DNA from: Opeltia flavorubescens
Lineage: Eukaryota; Ascomycota; Lecanoromycetes; Teloschistales; Teloschistaceae
Direction: 5' to 3'
Length of the DNA: 64,000 nt
Assembly (NCBI GenBank): GCA_000442125.1
Contig: KE546983.1
Location: 124,001 to 188,000, forward strand
Shown here: positions 23,038 through 34,787 of the stretch, one piece after another
Layout of the letters: each line of letters begins with the position of its first letter
Position numbering within the stretch: the first letter of the stretch is position 1
The notes under the pieces: model-generated
What the model saw: only the letters and a program-made list of their open reading frames with translations
Told to the model about the DNA's origin: nothing
The model's database searches: none
Position numbers and translations under genes: made by a program

Positions 23038-24115
23038 AGTATAAGTGATTTGATAGCCGTTGATTATTCGTTGCCGGTATTGTGGAGGGGGTTTGTATTG
23101 TAGCAAGTCCTTGGGTTGGCGATTGACAGAGTTGTAAAGAAGGGGGGATTGAGATAGGGGGATCGACAGGGGAGGAATGGGAAGTTGTCCTTTCTAGGTG
23201 TTTAACGTATTTGTGATGCAGCTGACCTAGTCTTTTGCTGCTTCCCTTATCGCATTGGGTGGCGATGAGTTGTCTCTGGTAAAATTGGGAGGTGGGTCTC
23301 GGCAAGGCAGGTATCCGTGTCAGCCCCTTTTTTCCATGTTTGTCTACCAGCCAAAGTTAGATCACGATCAATCATGCTTTTCGATTATGCTAAGATAAAA
23401 TAACTTGATTCAAGAGTCTTACCAGTAGCAATTGTGCTTTTTTCGGGAAAGGACGTACGACAAATCTCGAATAAGTCTACCACTGTTACTGCCTGTACAG
23501 TAATAGTGAAACAGGATTCGCTACCCATCACTTGAGAATAATCAATGTTTCTGACTCGGAAAAATGTTTCACAGACGATGACTTTCCCTATATTCTAGAC
23601 CCTGAATTATTGCTGGATTTGTGACTCTTCCAGTAATCGTGGTCTAGATCTCATTATAGTAAGTCATCGAGACCTTGATTGATATTCGGATTTGTTCTAC
23701 CGGTTAAACCAGTCCGTGGTGTCGATCCCCCTTTTCAGATTCGTCTTTCGAAGCTCGCTGTAGTAGGGGTTTTGACCTGTTCCGGCGATGATCAAACGTT
23801 CGAAAGATGTCTGTTTCACGCATGTCTTGTTGTGCTTCTGACTTTTTGTTTTAGGAGTCAGACTGTATATATAGCAACAGAAACTGAATAGATTAGTATT
23901 CAATCCTTTATATCGGTACTTCCTCTCTTCTCTTTGATATCCATAATTGTCGTGACAGAAATACAAACTCACGTGTATTCCACCTTAGATCCTTTAAATA
24001 CCTTACCTTAATCACCTCACGGCAAATCCCTCTCAATCGCTCGCTAGTAGAATCACCCAGCAGCATCTCCCATCGCCAGATTCACTCACAGCACACCATC
24101 ATAAACCGCCCAAAG
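23038..24115. other. divergent promoter region
   Basis: This is the shared 5' region of the minus gene ending at 23037 and the plus gene starting at 24116. No further gene, RNA or repeat is recognised. Confidence 0.5.
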
Positions 24116-25521
24116 ATGCCGACCAGTAACTCCAACGAACTGCGGAAAGCCTTGGACTTACTAGCCCCTGACACACCAGAAGGATACTGGGATGTGACCG
24201 TGGAGTGTCTCCGGCAATGGGAAGCCAGTGACCGCGCTTTCGCTGGATACCCATGGAAGGAGAACATGTACCCTCAGGCTAGGGCACGAATCCAGAAACG
24301 ATTCCATTCCGAGAGCCTGGAGGATTTGGATAGGAGAGCGATGGGGGTTACAGCATTCATCATTGATGGCTTAAATCGTGTGTACGAGGTGAGTGTAATA
24401 ATAGGGATGGTGAATGGTGTGAGTTGCTGGCTGACAGAAATCACCAGGAACATGGTAGAGAGTGGATTCTGGAGCGTCTTCCCAAGCCTTCCGTATCGTC
24501 AAATGGTCAGGCAAATTTCGCTGGGCTGATAATTCTCGTCATCGGTATCATCCTCGCTTGCACAATGTTCGGCCATAATGCCTGCACCGATCACGGCACA
24601 CCGCTGCCAACGACTTGCCCTGCTCTGACTAAAGAAGGCGCCGTATTCTGGCAAGACGTCACCAAAGATTTCTCCATCGCGCAAACTCTGATCCCCACGC
24701 TCTCTTCCCAATTGACGAACAATGACGGCAGCACCCAGAACCAATCCGACGACAGCGGTATCCGAAAAGCCGCGTCAGAAGTTCAGCAGGCAGGCGCCGG
24801 TGTCGTGGACGGTATCCGCGCGTACACATCATGCCTAGACGATTTCGTAAAAGGCGAAATCTTCATCGACTGGAACAACAACGACACTTACATCCGCCCC
24901 AACAAGCGCTGCAAGCCGCCACGAAAAGCGACGACTCCCGAACAACAATCAATCATGCCCGTAGCATTCGCAGACCAAATGGAGATATTCGGGCACAAGA
25001 TCTCCCTAACCACAGATTCCGGACTAAAACTGCTCTCGCACCTCGATCGTCTAGACGCCGCGATAAAAGCGTTGAGAACCCCAGTCCAAGCCTCCAGGAT
25101 GCAAAACAGCCTCAACGGCAACGAAACCAGAGATGCGGACCACAACGCCCTCCTAAACGCGCTCGAGCATCTAGAACGCAGCTCGCAACACTGCCGCGCT
25201 TTCCTCTCCCGTATCCAAGGTCCCGCGGCGAAGAAGAATCCCTGGTCCGGGTCGACAACACGGCAAGGCATGAAGAAAATTATCGAAGCGCGAATCTTAT
25301 CCGCATCTTCCAAAAATCCTCTCCCGAATCTCGACGAGGCTATTGATGGGGAAGTACGCGCTCTTGATAAAATGCGGGAGGAAGCTGGGGTAGTCATGAA
25401 GGACTGGGCGTCTGCGAAGAGGAGAAAGGATGATCATTTGTTCCGGGGGAAGGATGAGGAGAGGATGTGGAATGCGATGCAACCGGCTGCTGGGGAGTGG
25501 GTGTTGAGGATTCAGAGATAG
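24116..25521 (+). CDS. membrane-anchored protein of unknown function
   Basis: Two exons (24116..24388 and 24448..25521) join in phase 0 at a GTGAGT...CCAG intron of 59 bp, giving 448 aa. Residues 1-90 are soluble and acidic/basic mixed (KALDLLAPDTPEGYWDVTVE). One transmembrane helix follows at about 114-132 (FAGLIILVIGIILACTMF). Then come a probably luminal part with three to four cysteines and N-glycosylation sequons (NNDT, NETR), and a long helical C-terminal half (GLKLLSHLDRLDAAIKAL; ALDKMREEAGVVMKDWA) with coiled-coil character. The frame is complete and third-position bias looks normal. I do not recognise the family; it may be restricted to a fungal group. Confidence 0.7.
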
Positions 25522-26296
25522 ATTAGGGATGGATGATTTTGCGAGGTAAGGGGTAGTAGAGGAGATAAGAAGATACCGGTGGGCGAGACTGGGCTGTAAA
25601 GAGAGATGGACGGGTCGGCTATACAGGTAAAGAACAAAGGTGTACGATAATATGTCATTGGAGATGGTTATTCGATTGGAGTATTCTGGTAAATTATTTT
25701 AGTCATTGTAATAATTCTCCAAACGCACAGCGAAATTCGTTTGAATCAAGTCAAATTGTTAAGCCTCTGTTCTCACGTAAACTTTCGGCTACAAGTGATG
25801 CATGCATCACTTAATCCCCGCTCCACCCGATACTTCTTTCCCATCCTGCCACTGCATTTATCTGATATATATATCGGCAGTCAAACGTAGCAAAGCAGAG
25901 AAATACCCCCTATTCGGCCTGTGATATTTATTCCCTTCATCTATTCATTGAACTTCTCTTTTTCGGTGTCTGGCTATACGACTGCTTAGACGGAAAATCA
26001 GCTGCACTTCACGGAGCTGGGAATTAATCTTTTGCTGGTATTGGAACGCGAAGGGGTGACCGAGAAAAAGGAGATTTTCCAAGGCGAATAAAGACTAAGA
26101 TTATCGAAAGTAATCGATCCTCCGTTAGCCAGCTAGCAGCCGACGGAAAATCAAAAAGCTTGTTGTCTAATAAGTCTCCATCCATTCACCTGGATATTTA
26201 CATACATATTTATTTACCCCTAAATCTATTCCCATTTTAATACCATCTCTCCTCCTCTTTCTTCTTCTCCTCGTCTCCCTCTATCCTTCTTCAACA
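25522..26296. other. 3' flank and intergenic sequence
   Basis: It holds a 20-bp palindrome at 25793..25812 and pyrimidine-rich DNA toward 26230. No gene is seen. Confidence 0.5.
25793..25812. repeat. GATGCATGCATC palindrome, copy 3 (20 bp)
   Basis: Perfect palindrome AAGTGATGCATGCATCACTT, identical over all 20 bp to the copy at 18519..18538. It lies 271 bp after the stop of the 448-aa gene. Confidence 0.85.
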
Positions 26297-27833
26297 CTAG
26301 TAAAGTACCCAAACCCCCGTCCCCACCCTCCAAAACCACTCCCCCACCCTCCTCCCCCGATCCCACCACCAAGCCACCCACCAACCCCCTACATACATCA
26401 TCTCCGCCCACCCCCCGCCACCACCCTTCCCCTCCTCATCATCATCCCCTAATAATAACCCCTCTCCAACCCTCCTCTTCCTCCCCCACTGCTCCTTCAA
26501 CCGATAAACATCCCTTCCCGACCCCCCAGCCGGGGCCCAAAAATCCCACTCTTCAATATCAGCCACAACATCCTCCCTCACCGCTCGATCAAACATCTCC
26601 CCAAACCTCGCCAGTTTATACTCCAGCTTCGGGCTCAACCACTTGCGATCCCACTCCTGCCGTTTTTTGTCATCGAGCAGGATTTCCGCCGCGCGGTCGA
26701 TGATGCGGATTATGAACGTGGATGTGGAAGCGGGGAGGTGGTGGGAGTGGATTTTATCCGGGTGGAACGTCCGCACGAGGTCGTGATGGGAGCGGCGGAT
26801 CTGGGACTTCGTGGGGGGGTGGTGCGTGTGCGGGGGTGGGGGGAAGTTGAGTACCAAATAGGGGTTTGGGTGGGAGAGGAAGGAGAGGGTTGAGGGGCAG
26901 AAGGTGGGGATGCATCTCGGCGCCGCCGTGGAAGAGGAGGATTGGTTGTTAGGGGAGTCGGAGTTGGAGTGGACTGCTTGCTCTCATCATGTCAGTGGAA
27001 AAAATTATTCCGATTTCGAGAGTAAGGGAGGGGGGAAGGTTTAGGAAAATCAGCTGGACCGTACGCTCCATTAACCTTCTTCCCATGCGTCCACAACCTT
27101 CGTCAATCTGCTCCTCAAACGTCAAGAGGAGATCATCGCGGAGTCCTAGCCGCACGTGCCTCCAACTGGCCGGCTGTCCATGATCGAAGTTATCCATTAA
27201 CGTCAAAGCTCCCCAGCCGAGCAGGTATATAAAGGCCAGTTGTGAAAACGCTCGGGTTGATAGCGGGAGGTTGACTCGGGCGGAAGAAATGAAGAATTTA
27301 TCGAAGAGCCGATAGATGGTCATGAAGGTTACCAGGGGTAACAGCAGAGGGGCAAATTGGATAATACAGATAATACGACAAGCGTTCGTGAAGATCTTGG
27401 TAAAGAGAAGTATACAAAGCTCAACTGGCGTTACAAAAACTCCAGAGGGCGTCCTGGCTCCAGAAGACTGGGTAGTGGATGGTTCCTGTAATGGGCTGAC
27501 TATAGCTTCATCCGAGGGAGTATTACGGGAAGCAGGGATCGGAACGGACTCTGGAGTTTGATTTGAAGTCGGAGGAGAAGTAGCTGCGAGCGGAGGAGAC
27601 GACTCATGGATCGTCTCATCGGCATTCGATGCCCTCTGCCCGGATCCAACACTCGACCTGGGCAAAGGACATGATCTCTGACGTAGTCCAGTCTTCCAGC
27701 CAACAAAATTGTTGTCCCCATGATAAGAGCTAGCACTCTGAAGGTCGGATTGTAACTGATGTTCCACAAGGTCGGAGTCAGAAGGGCCAGTGTCAACGCT
27801 GGCAGGACGACGTCCTTTGACACGAGCCGCCAT
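26297..27833 (-). CDS. membrane protein with C-terminal J-domain
   Basis: Two exons, 27065..27833 and 26297..26973, join in frame at a 91-bp GTACGG...CAG intron to give 481 aa. The first 130 residues are disordered (Ser/Pro/Thr-rich). Hydrophobic segments follow at about 138-176 and 199-213. After the splice come NPYLVLNFPPPP, an SQIRRSHHDLVRTF helix and the HPD motif at about residues 327-329, then AAEILLDDKKRQEWDRKW: a complete J-domain (helix II, HPD, helix III). J-domains stimulate the ATPase of Hsp70 chaperones. A membrane-anchored J-protein would recruit Hsp70 to an organelle surface (ER or mitochondria; not decided by the sequence). The tail is Gly- and Trp-rich. The alternative is two genes, because the plus strand gives no independent proof of this intron; however the J-domain half has no ATG of its own between the last upstream stop and the domain. 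Confidence 0.65.
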
Positions 27834-28743
27834 GTCCAAAGGGGGAAGGAAGGAGGAAAGAAATTATGCCACAGACAAGCTATGTGAGGGTGGCCAAAGA
27901 TGGAAGGAGAGACGAAAGAGGAGGGAAAGGGGAGAAAGGAATGCAAAAATGAGTGTCCCCGCCAACGGACGGATGCGTGCATGAGACACATTCCCAACCC
28001 AACTTGGCTGCCTTTCACCGCCATCTTGCCAGATCTTTTTTTTGCCCAAACTGCGTGCGCCCGTAAAGTCTCCATTGCACCCTACTTCATTATTGCTATC
28101 GTTACATCCTCCTCGTCGGAATGGCTGATGCTATTCGTACTTGCCGAGGTATACTAAAAGTGACGGTCTACTATGGGAAACCATCAAGCCGTAGAGTTGA
28201 TAACATCAGAGGGAACTTTTGCAACTCATCTGCTGAACGCTTGATCGTCTCTTCCTCGTCTGGAAAGTGGAAGAGCAACGACGTAAAAAGAGGGCTGACG
28301 GGTACAACCGATGCATGCATCAATTTTTTCTCGGGCCGTGCGGGAAGGTTCCATGCCTAATAGCGAAATGCAAAGAGTCATTTTTAATTCGTTACCGCCC
28401 CTCAACCCACCACCAGCCAGTCCATCCATCATCCAAGGAAAATTCCCGCAGCCGGAGAATGCCAAACACGCTGCGAAATTCCGCCACCATTTCCTTCATC
28501 CAATTCGCACCTCAACCGTCCCAACCAGAGCCGCCGAATCCATATCCCTCGAGATGCCCCCCCCCCTCTCTATTTGAACTCTCTTCCAAGATAAAGTACC
28601 AGCCAGCCCACCTGCTCACTCAATATCGATCACTTCAGACTTATGTTATCTACGACAAGCCGTCCATCCAGCCCTTCAATACGTAGTTTGTCGAAAGCCG
28701 TGACGGAGGGTGTAGAGCTCGAGCATGAGTCTATAATAGCTAA
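27834..28743. other. intergenic, one palindrome
   Basis: No gene is recognised. It contains the palindrome copy at 28310..28321 and C-rich stretches. Confidence 0.5.
28310..28321. repeat. GATGCATGCATC palindrome, copy 4
   Basis: The 12-bp core is perfect, with flanks CC...AATT. The same CCGATGCATGCATCAA arrangement recurs at 39488..39503. Confidence 0.75.
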
Positions 28744-30951
28744 TTACCAAATCTGTGCTTGGTAAGATTTGAAGGGATAGGGTAAAAAGGGTGTTGGCAT
28801 ACCTCTGATAGGTTCACGAGACGACGAGAAGGGTTTTTCGTCAAAGGTTTTAAATGGGAGAGGTTTGTCGGGGTGAGATGTTGCTGTTGTTAAAGGACCT
28901 GGAGAACGTGCTTCACTTGCAGAGGTACGGCGTTTGGCAGCGTCCAAGCTGGTTTGGTGGCCGGACTTCTGAGGCGATCTTGCTTCGATGCTTGTATTCG
29001 GCGGCAGTTGAAGGTCAATGTCCTGATGTGAGGCTTCTGCAGTAGGTTCACCAGCAGTATGGTCGTCTGTAGGGATCGTTACGTTGTGATCCGCTGTTTC
29101 AGAGTCTCGATCTGCCGGCAGTGGAAGCTGGGGGCACGATATGGTCGGCGATGATTCTTGAGTTCGCCTATCTGGGCATGAAGAGACGGAGTTATCCGAG
29201 CCGCTCGGTGCCTTGTAAGTTATTGCTTCGGAATCGTGATCCGTTTGCTGTACTTGACGTTGTTGGGATCGCGCCCGTACCTCAGGAGCTGGAGCTTCAG
29301 AGTCTACGTAATGGTTAGTCTCATCGCTTGTCCACAGATGACTGGATGTCTGGCCTTAACCTTCATTCGACAACGCAGGATATGGGGGATTGGCTATGGT
29401 CCGAGCGGCTTCCCGGCCTCGATCCCGAGATCCTCGAATGGATGGATAGCAAAAGCTCCCTAAGTCAGCGGCTGCAGTCTCGGTATATTGACCTTCGAAG
29501 TGTACGCGAGGATTCCCAGATATTGAATCATGACGGGGCTCAGCCTCTCGATCTGCTTCGGCATGATTCTGGGAGAGGGGGAAGAGGGGCGGGATTGTTC
29601 GATAAGAGCGGGGATTCCCTTCGTAGTGCGGTCGCTGAGCAGTGTCGAGAATTCTACTGTTATGATGCCCGATGCCATTGTGAAGTGAGTGTTCTGACAT
29701 TAGAGAACCAGCTCGTCCCAACTCATGCTTCAAACATCGGGAAGGGCCACGAGACGACGTGGGTGAAATGTCATCAGGATCATCGTTAACATAGGCCTGT
29801 CTAGACTGACCAGCATTGCGATGATTTCGCGGAGAGGTGGGGAACACATCTTCAGGTTTATCATAATACTCCTCCGAGGGTAAACTCTCACGGTCATCAT
29901 AACGCGATAGTGCATTCTGGCGGTTAGTCAGATCTGCGTTCTCTCGAGAGGCGCTGTGTTGTGCCGTACTCCCACCAGCAGCGGCGCCAGTAGTAGGAGC
30001 TGCTGCATTATAGCGGGACTGTCCTGATGGCCGCCTAGTTGTGGGATTCAAAACCAAGGGCAAACTGCGAGGCAGAGGAGCAGATGAAGAGTTACGCTGA
30101 ACTGGTGGTATGTGGCCATCACGAAAAAGGTCACTGACAGATCGCATTTGGGAAGTCAGAGCTCTGGCATCCTCCTGCTTTTGGCGGACCTCAGCCTCCC
30201 CTTTGTCGAAATTATCCTGATACTCTTGATTGTTGGGAGAGCGTGTCGCTGCTGCCATGGTTGCGTCAACCGGCGGAACGTTGGCCTGGTGCGATGGGTG
30301 TGGCACTGACGCTGGCGGTTCATTGGTAGGAGGAGGCACAGCTGCTGGCACAGTGCTTGCAGGTGTTGTGGTCGGTTCATGCTGTTCTGGTGCTGGAGCC
30401 GAGGATTGACCAGCATGACCATGATTTCGTCGTGATTTTGGTTCTGGCTGTAGATGAGGAAGATCCGAAGTAATAGTTTGCGATTTGAGTGCAAGCTGTT
30501 GTATTACTTCGAGAAGTTGCTGGTTTTGGCTCGGTTGCATCTGTTCGAGGAGCTGCTGGATTTGCATTATTGTTGGATCTTGACAATTGTCGCCAGTGTT
30601 GTTGCTAAGACCATCTTTTGGTCGGGGAACCAAGCGTCTGTTGGATGGATGGCCCGGCCCGGGAGACGGTGAATGCGGTCTTGGGCCAAGTTGCTGTGGT
30701 GTATGAGGAGGAGAGGGGGGAGGAGGAGGAGGAGGAGGAGGAGGGCAAGGAGGGGAAGGAGGGGTAGAAAGTGCAGGCGCCGGCAATATACCAGAAGGGA
30801 AAGGCGATGAGGGTGGCAAAGAATTAATTGGAGGAGGGCTGGATGCAATAGGATGGTAATGATGTCCATAGTTGTTGATCACACTGAAACCATTCATACC
30901 GTCGGTTACGCCGCGGTCTGGCACAGGGTAGACGTAATATGGATAAGCCAT
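28744..30951 (-). CDS. proline-rich low-complexity protein
   Basis: Two exons (29361..30951 and 28744..29303) join in frame to 716 aa. The 57-bp intron has donor GTTAAG, branch-like ACTAAC and acceptor TAG. The start is the ATG at 30951; the frame is open further upstream, but only from a non-ATG codon. The N-terminus is tyrosine/proline-rich (MAYPYYVYPVPDRG) and is followed by a polyproline tract coded by an AGG/CCT microsatellite. Then come a short glutamine-rich helix (IMQIQQLLEQMQPSQNQQLL) and a long disordered, charged region with many Ser, Arg and Pro. No known domain is visible. The composition suggests an intrinsically disordered scaffold or RNA/protein-interaction protein; that is inference only. 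Confidence 0.7.
30721..30744. repeat. AGG trinucleotide microsatellite
   Basis: Eight AGG units; read on the minus strand they code the polyproline tract of the proline-rich protein. Confidence 0.9.
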
Positions 30952-31644
30952 TGGATGAGAATAATTCACGAGAGATAACGAAGAAGGGAGGTTTAACGAA
31001 GGAAATAAAGCAGGAGCGACAAGGGTATAAAGAAAGTCAGAGTATATACCAAGGAAGAGAAGTATTAACAGCCAAGGAAGGATAAGCCTAAAGCAAGTTG
31101 GACAAAGATATCAACTTCTCCCGAGACATCATCTGGAAAGATTCTAGAAGGCTTTCAAAAATGCGTCGTTTTCTTGCTATTGACGCAGGTCGCCAGTGGC
31201 AAAGATGTACCTTCCAGCAAGAGCAGTAGGATTAAATGTAAATAGGTAGATTTTGAGAGGAAAGTGGCGAAGGAGGCCATGCATAGATCCGAACGTCGCG
31301 CGGCGAGCCGCAGAATCAATGCACATAGAACAAAGAACTTCTGAGACCAATACTAATTATACTGCCAAACGGAGGTTTAGAGAGAGATGCCTTCCATCGT
31401 TGTCAGCAATCATGTCTCGGTCATCTGCAATTTGGTCTTCAGAAGTCGGCAACATGGTCTCACCGGCGCTCACCGGCGAACGTCGCAAGAAAATGAATCT
31501 ACTCTCCTTGTGGGACAGCTGGACATCCTTTTTGCTTTCTTATACTCGACCATCGCATCCTTCTTTCCGTATCTTGATGTATCTGCTGATGACCGATGTA
31601 AGTATTGAAGAACATTGGATACTCGACTTCCGGGAATCGTTACC
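30952..31644. other. divergent promoter region
   Basis: No separate gene is supported between the minus gene starting at 30951 and the plus gene starting at 31645. A short direct repeat (CTCACCGGCG twice) lies near 31460..31480. Confidence 0.45.
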
Positions 31645-33186
31645 ATGAACGTGGCAAGGAGTTGCCGTAGAAGTAGTACATACCAAGTAGACATCCGAAA
31701 GATAAGAAGCGAAAAGAAAAGGGAGCTGGAACAGGAAACTTCTGGCCAGATGAGCCAACATTCGGATCCGGTTGCCACAATTGAATTGCGATTGAAAGCA
31801 ATAGATCTCGATAATGCCTCAAAGCCCAATCACTCTAAGCAGTCAATGTCTCCTTCCGCCAAACCCATTAATCAACTGGCTACGAAAGACGATATTGCCC
31901 TGGTTAAGGAAGGAATACATCTCGATCGACAGACCTATCAATCGAACTCACTTCGCCTTCTCGAGCTTGCGAACACCACGGCCGAAATCGTTTACGACAA
32001 AGCTTTGGACCTGCACGTCGCGCAGCAATGTATCGACCAACATCACGATCAGCTGGCAAAACATAAAGATCAGCTAACTGGACACGAGGAACGACTAGTC
32101 GGTTGTCAGACTCAATTGGCTGAACATGAAGGCCAGCTGGCTGAAAGCAGAAACCATGTAACTGGATTCCGCGGTCGATTGGCCGAATACGGCGATCAGC
32201 TAGCCAATATCTTACCCCGTCTCGTCCAACTGGAAGCTGCGGTAGGCGGGACAGAAACGGCGATGAATGGATGCAACCGGGATCTTGAAATGATGCAAAA
32301 GACTGTCACACGACAAGCTCGGTCGAGTCGCCAAAGCATCCAAGGGGTGAGGTTGCGTACGCTTGCAGAGGCCAGAAGCACGAAGAGAAAATTTGACCAG
32401 ATTTCGGAGCAGATCAGATCCGTCGAGCAGCGAACCAGAGCAGATGCTTACGCGGCCGTAGCCGACGTACAAGGCATAAGAATGGACCAACAGCATATGG
32501 CATTTTGTTTGGAGCAGGCGTGGGTAGCGGCACGGGAGCGTGATACTGACCTAGTCGCTCTGATGAACTCATTCGGCCAACAGTACCAGGCAGACAAGCA
32601 AGCTGTAGAGGGATTCCATTTGCAATTCCAAGCCCATCGGTATGCCTCAGGAATTGCAATGGAAGCTTTGGAGGGAGGGACTTCCGTGAACCTCGCCGCA
32701 GCCGTCGATCTGCTCAAGTCTCAGCAGGATGCGCTGCAGGCAGAGCTCCGGATAGTGCAAGAGGAAAGCAGGGCGTCCAGGAGCCATCATGTCCAGCAAT
32801 CCGATGGCCAGCCGGCGACGGATGTAGCTGTTGCTCACCTCGAGCCTGACTTGGTTCAGGACAGACGTGAGGATGGAGCAAATCCGGCTGCTTCATCACC
32901 GAACTTCTATCGAGCATCTGCGACATCCGGTAGCAGTGTATTGTATCCTCCTCTTCCAGAGATGGATGGCAGCAGTCATATCTCCCATGGCAGTTCGTGT
33001 GTTGATGGAATGGGGCGACAGCAGCCCCGCAAACGGCGACGTGGAACCAGTCCAGCACACCCAGGATTTCGTAGGTGCGAAACACGTCTGCAAGGTGGTC
33101 GTTGCTCGGGTCTCACGGAGAGGTTTGAGGGTGAGGCGGAAGATGTAAGGATATGGTATTGTGGGAATTGCATGATGAACCTTTGA
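31645..33186 (+). CDS. coiled-coil protein with C-terminal cysteine cluster
   Basis: Single exon, 513 aa from the ATG at 31645; a later ATG at 31750 is an alternative start. Residues about 120-240 form a heptad-rich coiled coil with an imperfect seven-residue repeat around QLA (DQLAKHKDQLTGHEERLVG then TQLAEHEGQLAE), and helical sequence continues to about 400. The C-terminus has a basic patch (QPRKRRRGTSP), probably a nuclear localisation signal. A cysteine cluster (RRCETRL, GRCSGL, YCGNC) with spacing compatible with zinc binding follows. I do not recognise the family. A nuclear structural or chromatin-associated role is possible but only inferred. The frame is complete. Confidence 0.65.
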   Translation: MNVARSCRRSSTYQVDIRKIRSEKKRELEQETSGQMSQHSDPVATIELRLKAIDLDNASKPNHSKQSMSPSAKPINQLATKDDIALVKEGIHLDRQTYQSNSLRLLELANTTAEIVYDKALDLHVAQQCIDQHHDQLAKHKDQLTGHEERLVGCQTQLAEHEGQLAESRNHVTGFRGRLAEYGDQLANILPRLVQLEAAVGGTETAMNGCNRDLEMMQKTVTRQARSSRQSIQGVRLRTLAEARSTKRKFDQISEQIRSVEQRTRADAYAAVADVQGIRMDQQHMAFCLEQAWVAARERDTDLVALMNSFGQQYQADKQAVEGFHLQFQAHRYASGIAMEALEGGTSVNLAAAVDLLKSQQDALQAELRIVQEESRASRSHHVQQSDGQPATDVAVAHLEPDLVQDRREDGANPAASSPNFYRASATSGSSVLYPPLPEMDGSSHISHGSSCVDGMGRQQPRKRRRGTSPAHPGFRRCETRLQGGRCSGLTERFEGEAEDVRIWYCGNCMMNL

Positions 33187-34208
33187 TGCTCTTAGCGAGG
33201 AGCATCTGGCAGGACAAGGGGAATAATGAAGCACGCGAAGTTCAAGCTTTGCAGGCTTACTGTTACCCAGAACCTGATATCGTTGACAAGCGCAATGAGA
33301 CGATACGTAACCCCAATATCGGTCGGTGATGTTGATCGCCCAAAGCCTGTCCTAGATATATTCTGAATGGCTTCGTGCGCTGTTGAAGTGTTGGACGCCG
33401 TGTGCATCGACCTCAAGATCACAGCAGGTGCATTTTCGAACTAGATTAGCCATCTCACACAATGGATTTGGATTGTTGTCGAGAGGGCGGGTCTGGTTGC
33501 TATCATGATGCGCTTTGACACGCCAGTCACTGCTCATGTGGCTTTTTGGCTTGCAATTCCTTGCACTGAGGGCTGCTGACGACTGGCTGTTCCCGACTTG
33601 GGCAGGATAGATCACCGACGTTAGAATGTCGTAGATGTAAGTTGCGTTGTTGTATGGTGTACAAATGTGTAACAATCACAACATCATCACATCTTTTCTG
33701 TCGGGCAAAGTGATGGAGAGACGCCTTCAAGTCGTGGAGTGCGTGATAGGGAGACATCCTAGAGTGATATGAAGACTTTCTGCTAGACGGGTTCGAGCTA
33801 AAGGATAACGGGACACCGCGCTAAGGGGGGATTGATTAGCGTCGTTTCTTTTGCTTCGCAGTCTCCATCTCTACCTCAATCATCTCGTATGTATCGTACG
33901 TGGCTGCAGCGATCTCTATCACGCCTGTTCCAACTACAACACAATTACCCAGGATGTCACCATATACTCTCTCCTTGTCATCGTCGATGACATTCAACAC
34001 GATCACCACGACTCTTGTATCACTAACAGTGCCTTCGACTCATCTNCTCCTCATACCACTCTCCGCCAATGCACCACCGAACAATTTCCTACTTTCTCCG
34101 GATCAGACTCTTTGTAAAGTACTTGAGCTCCGCCGCCCTTAGTGCCTATACTCATCAACTCCTCTGTCTTGAATACCGGGCGCCATCTCTCGATACAAAC
34201 GGAATACC
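33187..34208. other. intergenic
   Basis: No well-supported gene. A small minus-strand zinc-finger-like ORF is listed separately (33352..33453). One unresolved base lies at 34046. Confidence 0.45.
33352..33453 (-). CDS. possible short zinc-finger-like exon
   Basis: A 33-codon frame from an ATG reads RKCTCCDLEVDAHGVQHF then NSARSH: a Cys-x2-Cys followed by His-x6-His, as in single C2H2/U1-type fingers. It is too short to be convincing alone; it could be the first exon of a spliced gene or chance. Confidence 0.2.
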   Translation of the reverse strand: MANLVRKCTCCDLEVDAHGVQHFNSARSHSEYI

Positions 34209-34787
34209 ATGGCCCCCGTCACACGCAATTCGGTTAGGAACGGCAACGATATCAGCTTAGAATTCCCTGGTGGCCTTCCAACAGCTGCTCGCTCTAAGCC
34301 AAAACGTCGCCCTAATGTCCCAAGCCTTACGGTGATGCAAGACATCGGCGGCCTCGAACCGGTTATTCCAGTCTCAGAAACGTCCTCTCCTACAATCACA
34401 GACGCGGTCACAGCTTCCAACACGGCTCGAACAGCCAATCGCTCTTCTACGGCTGACTCTCACGGGAGCAATCCATTCGACGTGGGTGCGCAAGAGACTG
34501 ACGGTAGGTCTCAACCCTCCGACCCTGATCGAGAGACGACACTGACGCCAACAGTGCCCAGTACCTCCCCACCAGCAAAACAACGCCTCTGCATCATGCC
34601 TTACATGTCATGGTTCACTCCTCTCCGATTATCCAAAACGACCATCGTTATCGGGCTCTTGGTAATAGTCATCATCGTTCTCTTAGGTATGATCGGCATC
34701 TTCTACTACCACGAGCAATGCGTCACGGCGAAGCGACTGGCTAGATCATCCGAGGGCATAGCAGCGGGGAAAGGGTGCTGGCACTGA
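34209..34787 (+). CDS. single-pass membrane protein with disordered N-terminus
   Basis: An ORF of 192 aa from an ATG in good context (ACCATGG). Residues 1-125 are disordered, rich in Ser/Thr/Pro with basic motifs (RSKPKRRPN). One strong transmembrane helix lies at about 145-167 (TTIVIGLLVIVIIVLLGMIGIF). A short basic tail follows. An internal GTAGGT...CAACAG segment of 51 bp could be removed as an intron without changing frame. A splice near the 3' end into downstream frames (34863 onward) is possible, so the C-terminus is uncertain. The function is unknown. Confidence 0.5.
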   Translation: MAPVTRNSVRNGNDISLEFPGGLPTAARSKPKRRPNVPSLTVMQDIGGLEPVIPVSETSSPTITDAVTASNTARTANRSSTADSHGSNPFDVGAQETDGRSQPSDPDRETTLTPTVPSTSPPAKQRLCIMPYMSWFTPLRLSKTTIVIGLLVIVIIVLLGMIGIFYYHEQCVTAKRLARSSEGIAAGKGCWH

